This document shows, piece after piece, positions 55,086-64,000 of a stretch of 64,000 nt of DNA. Where the stretch lies: contig JAOWBW010000866.1 in NCBI GenBank assembly GCA_026119855.1, forward strand, positions 124,001 through 188,000. The letters are read 5' to 3'. The notes under the pieces are model-generated. The model was not told the DNA's origin. It was given only the letters and a program-made list of their open reading frames with translations, and did no database searches. This DNA is from Campanula takesimana. Its lineage: Eukaryota; Streptophyta; Magnoliopsida; Asterales; Campanulaceae. Position numbers and translations under genes: made by a program. How positions within the stretch are numbered: the first letter of the stretch is position 1; every line of letters begins with the position of its first letter.

Positions 55086-55970
55086 AAAAGGATACATCTC
55101 AACATTGAGTAAAGTGCGTGCAAAATGTAATAGATACAAGGGGAAAAAAAACACAAAAACAGTTTTGTGTAGATGAAATCCTACATAACTTTATTTTAAA
55201 AGAGGTATAGTTGGGAAGGCGATATCTTTTAAGTTTAATAACTTTTAAATATTTAAGTTTAATAACTTTTAAGGTGACTTAATTTCTACCAGTCCCAAAA
55301 ATAACAAATCTGAGATAGTTCCATATCATTTTGATACCAGATAACTACTTAAATGGAAAGAGCATGAAAAATTAATAAACTTAGACTCAAAAATCAATTA
55401 ATTCCGAGTTCGTATGAATTAGATATGAATTTTCTAATATTAATGAACTTTCAAACCAATTTGAAAACTAAATACTATGATCCAAAACTGTAATTCCGTA
55501 ATCAGGCTTGTTCTTCCCCAAACCCAGCACAAGACATCAATACTTGTCAATTTGAAAACTAAATACTATGATCCAAAACCTCAATTCAATAACTAAATTA
55601 AAGTTGCAAGCAGAGCAATATCTACACCAAATTCATTATCTATTATCAAACAAATAACCAACAACACATACACAACACAGGCACCCCACACACACACTGC
55701 TCATAAACATAGAGGGTTGAATTTTATGCCAAAATCTTTATACCAAAACTGGATATTAAATGGTTAAACTAGCACCTATTTTCACGCAACGAAGATGTAA
55801 AACCTATATACTTGAGCTCCAAAAATCCAAAAAAGTCAACATTTTAAGTTCATCCATCATAAATAACGGCAATTGAAACCTAAAAACTAAAGTGTAAATT
55901 ACATAAAAATCCAACGCAAATCACATGAAAAAGTAACAAGAAAATGCAAAATTTTGAGATCTAAAAGTAC

Positions 55971-56239
55971 CTGACTGGAAAGAGGGCCAGAGGATTGAAG
56001 AGAATCACGGACGAGATCGCCGGTGGCGATATGAGGGACACCGAGGAGAGTGGAAAGACGGCTGGCGTAAGTGCCTTTTCCGACGCCGGGAAACCTAGAA
56101 AGACCCACTGGACGTTCGGCGGCGTAGGTAGAGGAATTGCGGCGAGTTTTCGGTGGAGACGGGGAAGCGGATACGGATAAGGACCTCCTGAGTAGGGAAG
56201 TGAGGAGGAGGGTTTCAGGAGGCGGGTCAAGGCCGCCAT
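55971..56239 (-). pseudogene. Captured adenylate kinase exon 1 (organelle-type), frameshifted
   Basis: The frame starts MAALTRLLKPSSSL at 56239, a Ser/Pro/Leu-rich leader that looks like an organelle transit peptide. It leads to NVQWVFLG, the start of the adenylate kinase core. One base is missing at about 56090, in the P-loop. The next frame continues FPGVGKGTYASRLSTLLGVP and HIATGDLVRDSLQSSGPLSS, up to a good donor CAG/GTACTT at 55970. The P-loop GKGT and the AMP-binding start are present; the LID, catalytic arginines and all later exons are absent. Adenylate kinase interconverts ATP, ADP and AMP. The fragment lies wholly inside the CACTA element, so it is a captured copy, not a host gene at this place. 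Confidence 0.92.
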
Positions 56240-56490
56240 TGTTTTGGAAGAGAGCTCTGGAGCTCTGAAGCGAGAGAGAAAGAGGGATCTGAGTTGTGCG
56301 TTTGTGTGTTTTTCAAAGAAGCAAAAATGAGCTGCGGTTGTTGTAGAAGCGGGAACGAGTTGCCGAAGAGAGGAGTCGCCGTCGAAGAGAGGAGTCGAAT
56401 GGAAGGGTAGAGAAACGAGACAAGAGTGAAGGGTTTTTTGTTTTCATCCGACTATAGAAGCCCACTATTGGGATTAAGATGTCATCATTT
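56240..56490 (-). promoter_or_regulatory. Captured 5' flank of the adenylate kinase gene
   Basis: This sequence lies between the captured start codon and the CACTA subterminal repeats. It is CT/GA-rich on the gene strand, as plant 5' untranslated regions often are, and has a direct repeat of GAGAGGAGTCG (near 56372-56397). Promoter activity is inference. Confidence 0.5.
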
Positions 56491-56731
56491 AGGGTTACCG
56501 ACGGATATTTCCGTCGGTATTACGATGGAACTATTCCATCGGTATTACCGACGGAAATATCCGTCGGTAAATATCTAATCCGTCGGTAACCCATTCAAAT
56601 CAAATTTTCAGATTCCCACCGGGACGAAACTTAATATCCGTCGGTAACTCTCTCATTTCCGTCGGTATTATTGACGGAGCTTTTCCGTCGGTAAAATTCC
56701 GCCGGTAATGATCAGTTTTCTAGTAGTGTGA

Positions 56732-57155
56732 GGCCTCTCAGAGGAGTGTTCATTTAGGAAATTCAACAAATTGAAATGCATTGGTTTCTTGGTTATCTTC
56801 TCAAGCTATTCCATCTTTGTATTGATGATTTTATTCAATGGACATCTCCTTTCTCGCTAGTATCTTACCATGTTCATCTTCATATAATATCATTTTTTTT
56901 ACCATTGAAAAAATTTGATAAACTGAAATACTTTGAAATCTGAAATCTCAATCCGTGTCCTCCCCCACCCCATACATTGCAATCGCCATTGCTATAGCTG
57001 GAATGAAAGTAAAGATCCTGCCCCCCAAATCCGGCGTGGCGTGTCATGGATGGGGGAGGACAACTGCAATGAAAATCTGTATTGAGGGTACTTCAATGGC
57101 GATTGTGGCCTTCAATTTTGGACATGTGCGACTAAGTTTTAACAGGGTCGATTAG
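56732..57155. other. Intron sequence, no feature
   Basis: This lies between the CACTA element and the solo LTR. A short plus-strand frame at 56955-57155 has an Ala/Ile repeat (AIAIAIA) but no domain. Confidence 0.5.
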
Positions 57156-57160
57156 GGTTG

Positions 57161-57619
57161 TGATGCTACAATAATAAAATCATTTTTGACCAAGTCTATG
57201 GTAAATGGCTCTTGACTATGTAATTGACCCAAAAAGAAGTGTAATTAGACAAAAATGGCTTATGAGCCTTTATTTATGAAAGGGGTTTATCCAAATGGGA
57301 TGGGCCTAGAATAAATCTGGGCTTAGGGCTCAAGATATGGGGGGTCACATGCTTGGCACATGGGGAGGAAACTATATAAGCAACATCCCTAATCCAAAAG
57401 GGTAGGTTCACATGCACACTGATAACCACCATTTCCATACTTGTTGATTATACAGAGATATGGTACTGATTCTCACGCCGGAGGGGTTTCCGCCGGAGTC
57501 GCCCCCGGCCTAGTTTACGTGTGCTCGTGTGTGTAGATCGAGACGGAGAAGAAGGCCGACGTCCACTGTAGACTACAAGCTCGGAACCGATTGCAGCCCA
57601 GAAAATTGAGGTCGCATCA
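57161..57619 (+). mobile_element. Small solo LTR (gypsy type)
   Basis: TGATGC and GCATCA form perfect inverted ends of a 459-base unit with a perfect GGTTG duplication (57156-57160 and 57620-57624). A TATATAAG box lies near 57373. The phrase ACTGATTCTCACGCCGGAGG is shared in form with the LTR at 6872-7194. Confidence 0.92.
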
Positions 57620-57926
57620 GGTTGGGACCCTTTTGGCTACATACGTTACTTGTGGACTTTACGTGGAATTTTAATAGTTAAGAGGTGGGATTTTGATGAA
57701 ACTTGTGGACATCAAAACATATTTGGCCCAAATATACATATCATACAAAAGTAAAAGTAAGAGATAACTATACAACTAACAGCAGATTAATAATGGACTC
57801 TAATTTACCAATTACACTTGACATGGAACAAAAAACACATGTCTAATGGCAAATGGTCGTGGGCTTTGAAAGTTAAACGGCAAATAAAGTCCATGTAGCT
57901 AGTACGTCTCACATCACAAAATCTTA

Positions 57927-58183
57927 CTCCCTCTGTCCCAGAAAGATAGTCTTATTTTGACTTTTATGGTCAACAAAAATGAACTTTGACTGAACATTGA
58001 TGTCTATCTAATCATTCTAGTGAAATTCTAAAAATTGTAATTGACAAATCATTAAGTGATTTAATCAATAATAATTTTTAATATTTCATTATTATTATTA
58101 GATTGAGAGCAATGCTTGGTCAAAGTTCATTTATGTTGACCAACAAAAGTTAAAATGAGACTATCTTTCTGGGACAGAGGTAG
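57927..58183. mobile_element. Stowaway MITE
   Basis: Ends CTCCCTCTGTCCCAGAAAG and CTTTCTGGGACAGAGGTAG are flanked by TA. This intact 257-base copy is the reference for the MITE split by the Tat element. Confidence 0.92.
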
Positions 58184-59459
58184 TATTATTTACTTATCTT
58201 TGAAAAGGGTCGCTCGGAATTGTTCTTATTTTTCTCTCTTATAATTTAGCTTCTAAACAATGCAGATTTATACTTACTCCACAATGTTTGTTTTTTCTTT
58301 ATTCATTTTTTGTGACAAGACTTGCTCCATAATGTATTACATTTCCACGGTCATTTTGGGAGATTCATACACATTGCATGGTGCGAAGCAGCTAAACCAA
58401 AAGAAACCCAAATTGCGAAGCATATATAAGGAAAACCATCATTAGACTATATTTTATAGCTTATGGTCTCCATGAGTTGGGAATCTAAAATGAGGCTACA
58501 CAGTTCTATTCATAATGTCTTGGCACTTGTAGATATTATCTATTGATTAGGCCATGGAAATATCCCCGTGATACAGGTCTCTTTACTAAGATTGCCCTTT
58601 GAACAATAACCAAGTGAATTCGCTAAGAGAGAATATCAAATAGAGAGAAGGATTTTCGGTTGTCACTGAATGTAACGTCGCATGGCTTTACACAACTATG
58701 AAGAGAAGATATACTGATTCGACTGCCAAGTTGCTTAGTTACCGGGGCATAAGTTCTAGAATAGATGCCGTCATTCCTTTATGGGATGTTCTTGCTATAT
58801 ATTTTCTTTTGGTTCTCATTCAGTCCTGGACAGTCTCAGATATTAAGCTAAGAATAAGAAGGCTCTCCTTTAGTTAGTTATACACCTTTCGTAGAGAATC
58901 AAAAAGCATACAAACCCATGAATTTAATTTATGAGAAAACACCATGAAGAATATTCCATTGACTTGCCTTATTGTTGATCACTTTCGTGATTGGCTCTTC
59001 CCACTTGCACAGGTTTCCTAGCATTAATAGTGTAGTCCACAAATTAGCATTGTCTGAATTGTGAATAAAAGATCCAACTCTCAATACCGAAATGGAGGTC
59101 AGACTTGTGGGGGAATAATGAGGTTTTGTATAAACTCTCTAATGGCTTAAACTTTTAAATGAGTTGGTAACTGGTAGAACATCTATCATAAAGCAGGCTC
59201 TTCAATTCATCATCCCACTTGCATGTATTTCATGAAGCATTGCGAAATACTGGTGCTCTATTAGGTTTGTAATGCATGTCAATTTGTCTCCATGTGTGAC
59301 CAGCACACACAACAGAGAGTTTACACTTGATACACATTGGTGGTCCCCTTCTCTATCAAGATTGGCTTTTAAATGCAGGAAAATTAACAAACAAATATCA
59401 ACATCATGACAGTGTGATTCCCTACACATATTGTAATCATAATGGAAAAGGAAACTTAC
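58184..59459. other. Intron sequence, no feature
   Basis: This is the part of the intron between exons 3 and 2 next to exon 2. No domain-bearing frame or transposon is recognised. Confidence 0.5.
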
Positions 59460-59579
59460 CATTTTTCTCAAGGAACCGAAGCGCTTTCTCAAGGAAGGAT
59501 GGACCTCCATCTATATCTTCCAGTGCCAGCAATATAGGTCGTCCAACAACTAAAGATTTGATTGGACGATTATCCCTCC
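59460..59579 (-). CDS. PH-RhoGAP visible exon 2: start of RhoGAP region
   Basis: The exon encodes RDNRPIKSLVVGRPILLALE followed by DIDGGPSFLEKALRFLEKN, and the donor is GTAAGT. Phase and family sequence require the exon to open with GGAGGGAT (giving W-R-D after splicing). The two bases before that are GG instead of AG, so the acceptor seems lost. The next AG lies four bases into the exon and would shift the frame. Confidence 0.85.
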
Positions 59580-59734
59580 CCACACATATTACAAAACACT
59601 TAGATGGAAAAGAGCCCAAAAAGTAATGACATTTAGTGAATGGACGCAACATAAAGAACAAAGAACTTATTGGGGAAAAGACTTCATTTCCTGTAATAAC
59701 AGTCAATAATGTATCACACAACCATAGATGCAAA

Positions 59735-59753
59735 ATATATACATACATACATA

Positions 59754-59836
<83 letters not shown>

Positions 59837-60070
59837 TCCCTCCGTCCCGCCCGAAATAGGATTTTGGTAAACTTGACTTTACTTTGACCAAGTCTTTTGA
59901 AGAAAATATAATAAGCCAAATAAAAATTTAAAAATTGTTATTGTATCACAATTAATAATACTCTCAATAACAATTTTAAATTTATATTAGGATAATTATT
60001 TCTTATTTAAATTACATGGTCAAAGTATTAAAAAAGCTACCAAAATCCTATTTCGGGCGGGATAGAGGGA

Positions 60071-60101
<31 letters not shown>
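59735..60101. mobile_element. Stowaway MITE (59836-60071) inserted in a TA microsatellite
   Basis: A TA repeat runs from about 59743 to 59835 and resumes at 60072-60101. Between them a 236-base MITE has ends CTCCCTCCGTCCCGCCCG and CGGGCGGGATAGAGGGAG. The insertion into a TA run fits the TA target preference of this superfamily. It lies in the intron between exons 2 and 1. Confidence 0.9.
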
Positions 60102-60104
<3 letters not shown>

Positions 60105-60295
60105 CATCATGATAGCACTCCATGGAAGTTTTATCACAATCAAGAGTTAAATTCAACTTTTAAACTTCTAATAGTAGGCAAGTAAGATAGGAATATGTGG
60201 AACATCTGGCAGTGAAGCTATAAGAAAAATTCCCCAGGAAGTGGAAAGGAACGCAAATACATAAAATAGATTGTACTGATGGCAAATGTACTAAC

Positions 60296-60439
60296 ATTGA
60301 TGAAAGGATCCTTCAACTGATTCAGTATTGTCATTACGGAAAATCCCATTGTGGCCCATCACAAGGGCTGCACTTGGTGCTTGTGCAAGAGCATGTTCTA
60401 GGGCTGTCTTCCATTCATACAAATTATCTGAGGACTTGT
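60296..60439 (-). CDS. PH-RhoGAP visible exon 1: end of PH domain
   Basis: The acceptor is TTTTCAG and the donor GTTAGT. The exon encodes YEWKTALEHALAQAPSAALV and then MGHNGIFRNDN, the C-terminal helix of the PH domain and the start of the linker in plant PH-RhoGAPs. It ends in phase 1 after SFHQ. Upstream exons are not visible; a copia element begins about 340 bases further on. Confidence 0.9.
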
Positions 60440-60489
60440 CTGAAAATTATGGTGCGTGTAAGCAAACAACATGAGAGAAAATTGTCTAC

Positions 60490-60623
60490 TCCCTCCGTCC
60501 CAAACTAATCACTACTTTCGGTTGACCATATTTGAACTTTGACTAAAATTTTATGCTAAACTATTAATATCTACAAAAATTTAAAAATGGTTATTGATAA
60601 TTATGAGATTAATGTAAAGAATA
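60490..60623. mobile_element. Stowaway MITE left end, truncated
   Basis: CTACTCCCTCCGTCCCAAAC starts a MITE whose matching right end is not in the window. It may continue beyond the copia element on the right, or be truncated. Confidence 0.6.
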
Positions 60624-60627
60624 CATC

Positions 60628-60775
60628 ATCGACCGCATGTCCGACATCGACCGCATGTCCGACCGCAACACCGACCGCACCATCGACCGCAACATCGACC
60701 GCACCATCGACCGCATCATCACCACCCGAAACATCCGGATCACATGATCCGGACCCACAGGATCATTCCATATCA
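60628..60775. repeat. CGACCGCA repeat block with a CCGGATCA palindrome
   Basis: ATCGACCGCA-type units repeat irregularly to about 60720. A perfect palindrome, CCGGATCACATGATCCGG, follows near 60734. The same CGACCGCACC units occur in the Pro/Thr-rich linker of the copia pol at about 63365-63500. Confidence 0.75.
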
Positions 60776-60780
60776 TAGTT

Positions 60781-60940
60781 TGTTATATTTAGTAAATATC
60801 TTCATTTCAAATGTAAAGATTGATATTATCTCTTGTATAGATTAGGAGATTGTGCATATCCTCTGTTAAGAAACCCTAGGATTACTTGTATATATATTGT
60901 GTAACTCCATCAATGAAAAGTATCTTTTGCCATTTTCTCA
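60781..60940 (+). repeat. Copia 5' LTR (short)
   Basis: About 160 bases run from TGTTATATTTAG to CCATTTTCTCA. They precede a primer-site-like sequence. The size suits small-LTR copia groups such as Ale. The matching 3' LTR lies outside the window. Confidence 0.6.
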
Positions 60941-61003
60941 TTATGGTACCAGAACCCTAATCGATCCAAACACATTTCTTATTTTCTTTGGCCGCCTCCC
61001 ACC

Positions 61004-62458
61004 ATGACCAACTCCAGTGCTTCTTCCTCCTCCTACCTTCACAACCCCGCCGACCCCAACAACCCTCTTATTCTTTTCGACCTCTCCAACTGCAAAATGC
61101 TCACACCTTTAACCTATCTTGCCTGGGCATCCCAACTTACCTCTCTTCTCTTTGGATTAGACCTTCTCAAGTATGTTGATGGTTCCTACCCCATCCCACC
61201 CGAAACAATCACCACCGACGCCAAAACCACCGCAAACCCAGCCCATATCACCTGGCAACGTCAAGACCGACTCATCCTTGGTGCCCTTCTTGGCACCCTT
61301 GACACTGCAGTAGCACCCCTAGTTTACCAAGCAAAAACCTCTCATGAAGCCTGGGCCACTCTTCAATCAACCTATGCCAATCCCTCCCGTGGCCACATTC
61401 TCCAACTCAAAGATCACCTTGCCTCCATCACCAAAGCCTCACTATCAATCACCGACTACATGCAGTCAATCAAAACAACCACTGACAAACTTACTATTCT
61501 TGGAAAACCCATGGATTCCGAAGACATCATAGCCAAAATTCTTCAAGGCCTTGACTATGAACCCTACAAATCCATTATTGACTCTGTCCGTGCTCGTGAC
61601 AACCCCATATCCTTTGAAGCTCTCCACGAAAAGCTTCTTCACCATGAGCTCACCCTCAAACACCAAAACCCTAACCCGGCCGCACATCAGAACTCCAACC
61701 CTACTCTTCTAATGACTGCCCACGCTGCTCAGTTCCAACCCCGATCTACTCCCCGCCCACATAATCCTCCACCCCTTCTACCCACACCCACCACTCCCTC
61801 CGCCCACTCCTCCTCCCCTACTACCTTTAAAGGTAAGTGTCAATATTGTCGCTACATTGGCCATGTCATCTCTGAGTGTCGCCAATTCCGCCGTGACTAC
61901 CCAAACGTTACGTTTCCCCCACCCCCTACCTCCAACCGTCGCCCACGTCAGTCCACCGCTCCAACCGCACAAGCCAACACCGCCACCGCTCCTACCCCGC
62001 CCCCTCCAGTTTCTTGGCTAATGGACAGTGGTGCCACTCATCATATCACTAGTGACCTCTCCAACCTCTCTCTCCATCACCCCTATAATGGTAGTGATGA
62101 TGTTCTCATTGGTGATGGCACTGCTCTTCCCATATCCAACATAGGTTCCTTCTCTCTTACTCTTCCTTCTTCCTCTCTCATTTTCAACAATGTTCTACAT
62201 GTTCCTCGTATCTCTCGTAACATTCTTTCAGTATCTCAATTTTGCAAAGATAATCATGCCACTGTTGAGTTCTCACAATCTTCCTTTCTTATTATGGCAA
62301 TCTCGACCAACAACGTTCTTCTCCAAGGCACCCTTGATCGTGGCGTCTACCTTTGGACTCCTCCCTCTCCACAAGCTCATGTTGCAGCCTCCTCAACACT
62401 ATCATCTTGGCACCATAGACTAGGCCACCCCTCCCCCTATTGTTTCCCTCTTAGATAG
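61004..62458 (+). CDS. Copia gag and protease
   Basis: The 484-residue frame starts MTNSSASSSSYLHN, 60 bases after the primer site. Residues about 30-230 are the copia gag core (AWATLQSTYANPSRGHILQL). A zinc knuckle CQYCRYIGHVISEC lies near residue 277. The aspartic protease starts WLMDSGATHHIT near residue 340, with the D-S-G active site. The frame ends with the pre-integrase WHHRLGHPSP and is then lost by one base in a C run. It supplies the particle protein and the processing enzyme. Confidence 0.93.
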   Translation: MTNSSASSSSYLHNPADPNNPLILFDLSNCKMLTPLTYLAWASQLTSLLFGLDLLKYVDGSYPIPPETITTDAKTTANPAHITWQRQDRLILGALLGTLDTAVAPLVYQAKTSHEAWATLQSTYANPSRGHILQLKDHLASITKASLSITDYMQSIKTTTDKLTILGKPMDSEDIIAKILQGLDYEPYKSIIDSVRARDNPISFEALHEKLLHHELTLKHQNPNPAAHQNSNPTLLMTAHAAQFQPRSTPRPHNPPPLLPTPTTPSAHSSSPTTFKGKCQYCRYIGHVISECRQFRRDYPNVTFPPPPTSNRRPRQSTAPTAQANTATAPTPPPPVSWLMDSGATHHITSDLSNLSLHHPYNGSDDVLIGDGTALPISNIGSFSLTLPSSSLIFNNVLHVPRISRNILSVSQFCKDNHATVEFSQSSFLIMAISTNNVLLQGTLDRGVYLWTPPSPQAHVAASSTLSSWHHRLGHPSPYCFPLR

Positions 62459-64000
62459 ACAGTTTTCTTTATCCATTCCTCCTAGTTCTATTTCTCATTG
62501 TAATGCTTGCAAAATCAATAAAAGTCATAAACTTCCCTTTTCTATCTCTACTCTTCACTCCACTGCACCTCTTGATCTTATCTTCTCTGATGTATGGACC
62601 TCACCTGTTTACTCATATGACAACTATAAATACTATGTCATTTTCGTTGACCACTATACAAAATACACATGGCTATACCCTCTCAAAAATAAATCCGACA
62701 CCTACCCGACCTTTTATAGGTTCAAAAACCTTGTCGAAAAATACTTCTCTCGCCCTATCCGACAGTTCTTCTCTGACAATGGTGGCGAGTATCTCAAACT
62801 CACTCCCTCTCTTTTACAAGACGGGATCTCTCACCTTACCTCCCCACCCCACACTCCTGAACACAACGGCTTTGCCGAACGCCGACATCGTCACATTGTC
62901 GAAACCGGTCTTGCTCTTCTTTCTCATGCCCAACTACCACTCTCATTTTGGTCTCATGCCTTCATCACAGCTGTCTACCTCATCAATCGACTTCCCACTC
63001 CTACACTCCAACATGACTCCCCATATCTCCGCCTCTTCCGCACTCCACCCAACTACTCCAAACTTCGCTCCTTTGGGTGTCTCTGTTACCCGTGGCTTCG
63101 CCCTTATACATCTCATAAGCTTGCTCCCAAATCCGCCCCATGCATCTTTGTTGGCTACTCTCCATCCCAAAGTGCTTATCACTGCTTCGAGCCATCCACA
63201 AATCGACTCTACACCTCTCGCCATGTCCAGTTTGTTGAAACTATCTTTCCCTACCCCTCTCTCAACAAAACTTCCACCTCCCCTCCCTCTTTGTCTTCTT
63301 CCGAATGGTGCCATCTCTCTCTTCAACTGATCACTCCACCACCTTCCCCCACTACATCCCCCACCTCGACCGCACCTCCACCCAACCCGACCGCACCTCC
63401 CCAAACTGACTCTACCGCAACCCCACCCCACTCGACCGACCACCCTCCCAACCCGACCGCACCTCCTCAAACTTCCTCGACCGCATCCCCACCCCAACCG
63501 ACCGCCACACCGACCGTACCATCATCCCCAACCTCTAATCCTGTTACCCACACCCTCTCTATCATCACCCGACTGTCCAACAACATAAGTAAACCCAACC
63601 CCAAATACGCCAATCTCACCACTCTTTCCTCCCCCACCGCCCTTCCTACCACCACTAAAAAAGCCCTCTCCACCCCTCACTGGCATACTGATATGCTTGA
63701 CGAATACAATGCCCTTCTCCGTAATAACACCTGGACTCTTGTGCCTTCCCATCAGGCACCCAACATCGTCGGGTGTAAATGGGTCTTCCGGATCAAATAC
63801 AACCCAGACAACTCCATCCACAAATATAAAGCTCGCCTTGTTGCCAAAGGGTTCCATCAAAGACCTGGCCTCGATTACTCTGAAACCTTCAGTCCTGTTG
63901 TCAAACCTGTAACCATCCGTCTTATCCTCTCTCTTGCCATCACCCACGGTTGGCCACTCCGTCAACTAGACATCAATAATGCTTTTGTCCAAGGTCATCT
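62440..64000 (+). CDS. Copia pol: integrase and start of reverse transcriptase, open to the window edge
   Basis: From about 62440 a continuous frame reads IVSLLDRQFSLSIPPSSISH and CNACKINKSHKLPF (zinc-binding end). The integrase core follows, with D in LIFSDVWTSP, D in FFSDNGGEY and E in EHNGFAERRHRH. A long Pro/Thr/Ser linker with repeated PTAPP units (63330-63530) leads to reverse transcriptase: IVGCKWVFRIKYNPD, KARLVAKGFHQ, LDINNAFVQGH. No stop is seen before 64000. It differs from the gag frame by one base. Confidence 0.92.

Larger units (their letters stand above)
53658..56728 (-). mobile_element. Non-autonomous CACTA transposon carrying a host gene fragment (Pack-CACTA)
   Basis: The ends are CACTACTAGAAACTG and, inverted, CACTACTAGAAAACTG. 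A 3-bp duplication TGA flanks it (53655-53657 and 56729-56731). Both subterminal regions (53680-53955 and 56495-56715) are crowded with TACCGACGG and CCGTCGGTA on both strands, like the transposase-binding repeats of En/Spm elements. There is no transposase. Inside, on the minus strand, lies the 5' flank, start and first exon of an adenylate kinase gene, with further exon-like pieces to its left. The element sits in the intron between exons 3 and 2 of the PH-RhoGAP gene. Confidence 0.93.
8841..60439 (-). pseudogene. PHGAP: PH-RhoGAP gene (ROP GTPase-activating protein, PHGAP/REN1 family), probably decaying
   Basis: Seventeen exons on the minus strand read as a plant PH-RhoGAP. In the family this protein stimulates GTP hydrolysis by ROP GTPases at the plasma membrane and shapes polar growth. 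In order I see the end of a PH domain, a RhoGAP domain with the KVEGILRQSADV and NRMTPSVVAACMAPLL segments, an acidic Ser/Asp linker, a coiled coil and the conserved C-terminus ending in HWN. The arginine finger is not placed with certainty: the GAP start here reads GIKVEGILRQ, as in plant ROPGAPs. The first roughly 100 residues should lie past 64000. Introns total about 49 kb and are full of transposons. Four lesions (splice acceptor of exon 2, net 10-base loss in exon 7, TAA in exon 10, frameshift at exon 15) argue for a pseudogene, although exon sequence is otherwise well kept. The exact paralogue (PHGAP1/2 versus REN1) is not settled. Confidence 0.88.
60781..64000 (+). mobile_element. Copia retrotransposon, 5' part, continues past the window
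   Basis: A short LTR (about 60781-60940, TGTTATATTT to TTTTCTCA) is followed by a primer-site-like TGGTACCAGAACCC at 60944. Gag-protease (61004-62458) and pol (about 62440 to the right edge) follow. The coding sequence is well kept apart from one frameshift near 62438. It lies upstream of exon 1, so it is in the next intron of the PH-RhoGAP gene, in opposite orientation to it. The left LTR edge is inferred from TG...CA ends only. Confidence 0.88.

Noticed and set aside
55899..56239. Adenylate kinase as a resident host gene
   Set aside because: Only exon 1 is present, it is frameshifted, and it lies wholly between CACTA ends with a target duplication, so it is a captured fragment.
59437..59919. 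160-residue minus-strand protein
   Set aside because: The N-terminal part is translated TA microsatellite and MITE; only 59460-59579 is a real exon.
1..64000. tRNA or rRNA genes
   Set aside because: No cloverleaf or rRNA-like sequence was found; the TGGTATCAGAGC and tRNA-Glu-like sites are retrotransposon primer sites.

Overview
The window is nuclear DNA of a flowering plant, most likely a eudicot. The evidence is Ty1/copia and Ty3/gypsy LTR retrotransposons (including Tat-type and chromovirus types), many Stowaway MITEs, hAT and CACTA elements, and one intron-rich plant gene. Everything was read by eye from the sequence. Family names come from recognised motifs, not from database searches.

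One host gene organises almost the whole window. It lies on the minus strand and encodes a plant PH-RhoGAP (PHGAP/REN1 type, a GTPase-activating protein for ROP GTPases). Seventeen exons can be placed, from the end of the PH domain (60296-60439) through the RhoGAP domain (exons between 59579 and 45599), an acidic/Ser-rich linker (45266-41649), a coiled-coil region (40256-38788) and the C-terminus with its stop codon at 8841-8843. About 2.3 kb of coding sequence is spread over at least 51.6 kb. The N-terminal half of the PH domain should lie beyond 64000. Exon phases fit end to end except for four lesions: a lost splice acceptor (near 59580), a net 10-base deletion with frameshift in the RhoGAP domain (near 45626), an in-frame TAA (near 41652) and a frameshift at an exon start (near 36040). 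This copy therefore looks like a pseudogene in early decay, unless several of these are assembly errors.

Layout: 1-8840 is downstream of the gene and holds a copia element (1128-6799, target duplication GTTAT) with a related solo LTR nested in it (4360-5887, GCCTT), a gypsy 3' LTR remnant (6872-7194) and a Stowaway MITE. The last intron (9024-12336) holds a short, very young copia derivative (9320-11870, TTTTC). The next intron (12532-35975, 23.4 kb) holds a Stowaway MITE split by a Tat-type gypsy element (14290-35602, ATAGT). That element carries a hAT-like MITE in its protease region and a Tekay-like chromovirus (25879-34325, GATTC) in its 3' part, and it encodes spliced-looking antisense ORFs. 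Region 36044-49600 has small introns with MITEs, a SINE tail, a hAT element (43142-44069) and dense microsatellites. Intron 49659-52994 holds a gypsy-type solo LTR (50238-52429, AGACT). Intron 53073-59459 holds a non-autonomous CACTA element (53658-56728, TGA) that has captured exon 1 and the 5' flank of an adenylate kinase gene, plus a small solo LTR (57161-57619, GGTTG). From 60781 another copia element runs off the right edge.

The most notable observations are: the transposon-swollen, decaying PH-RhoGAP locus; the Pack-CACTA carrying an adenylate kinase exon; the Tat element with an antisense, intron-containing coding unit; an in-frame loss of the start of the reverse transcriptase in the chromovirus; and short palindrome arrays recurring inside unrelated LTRs.
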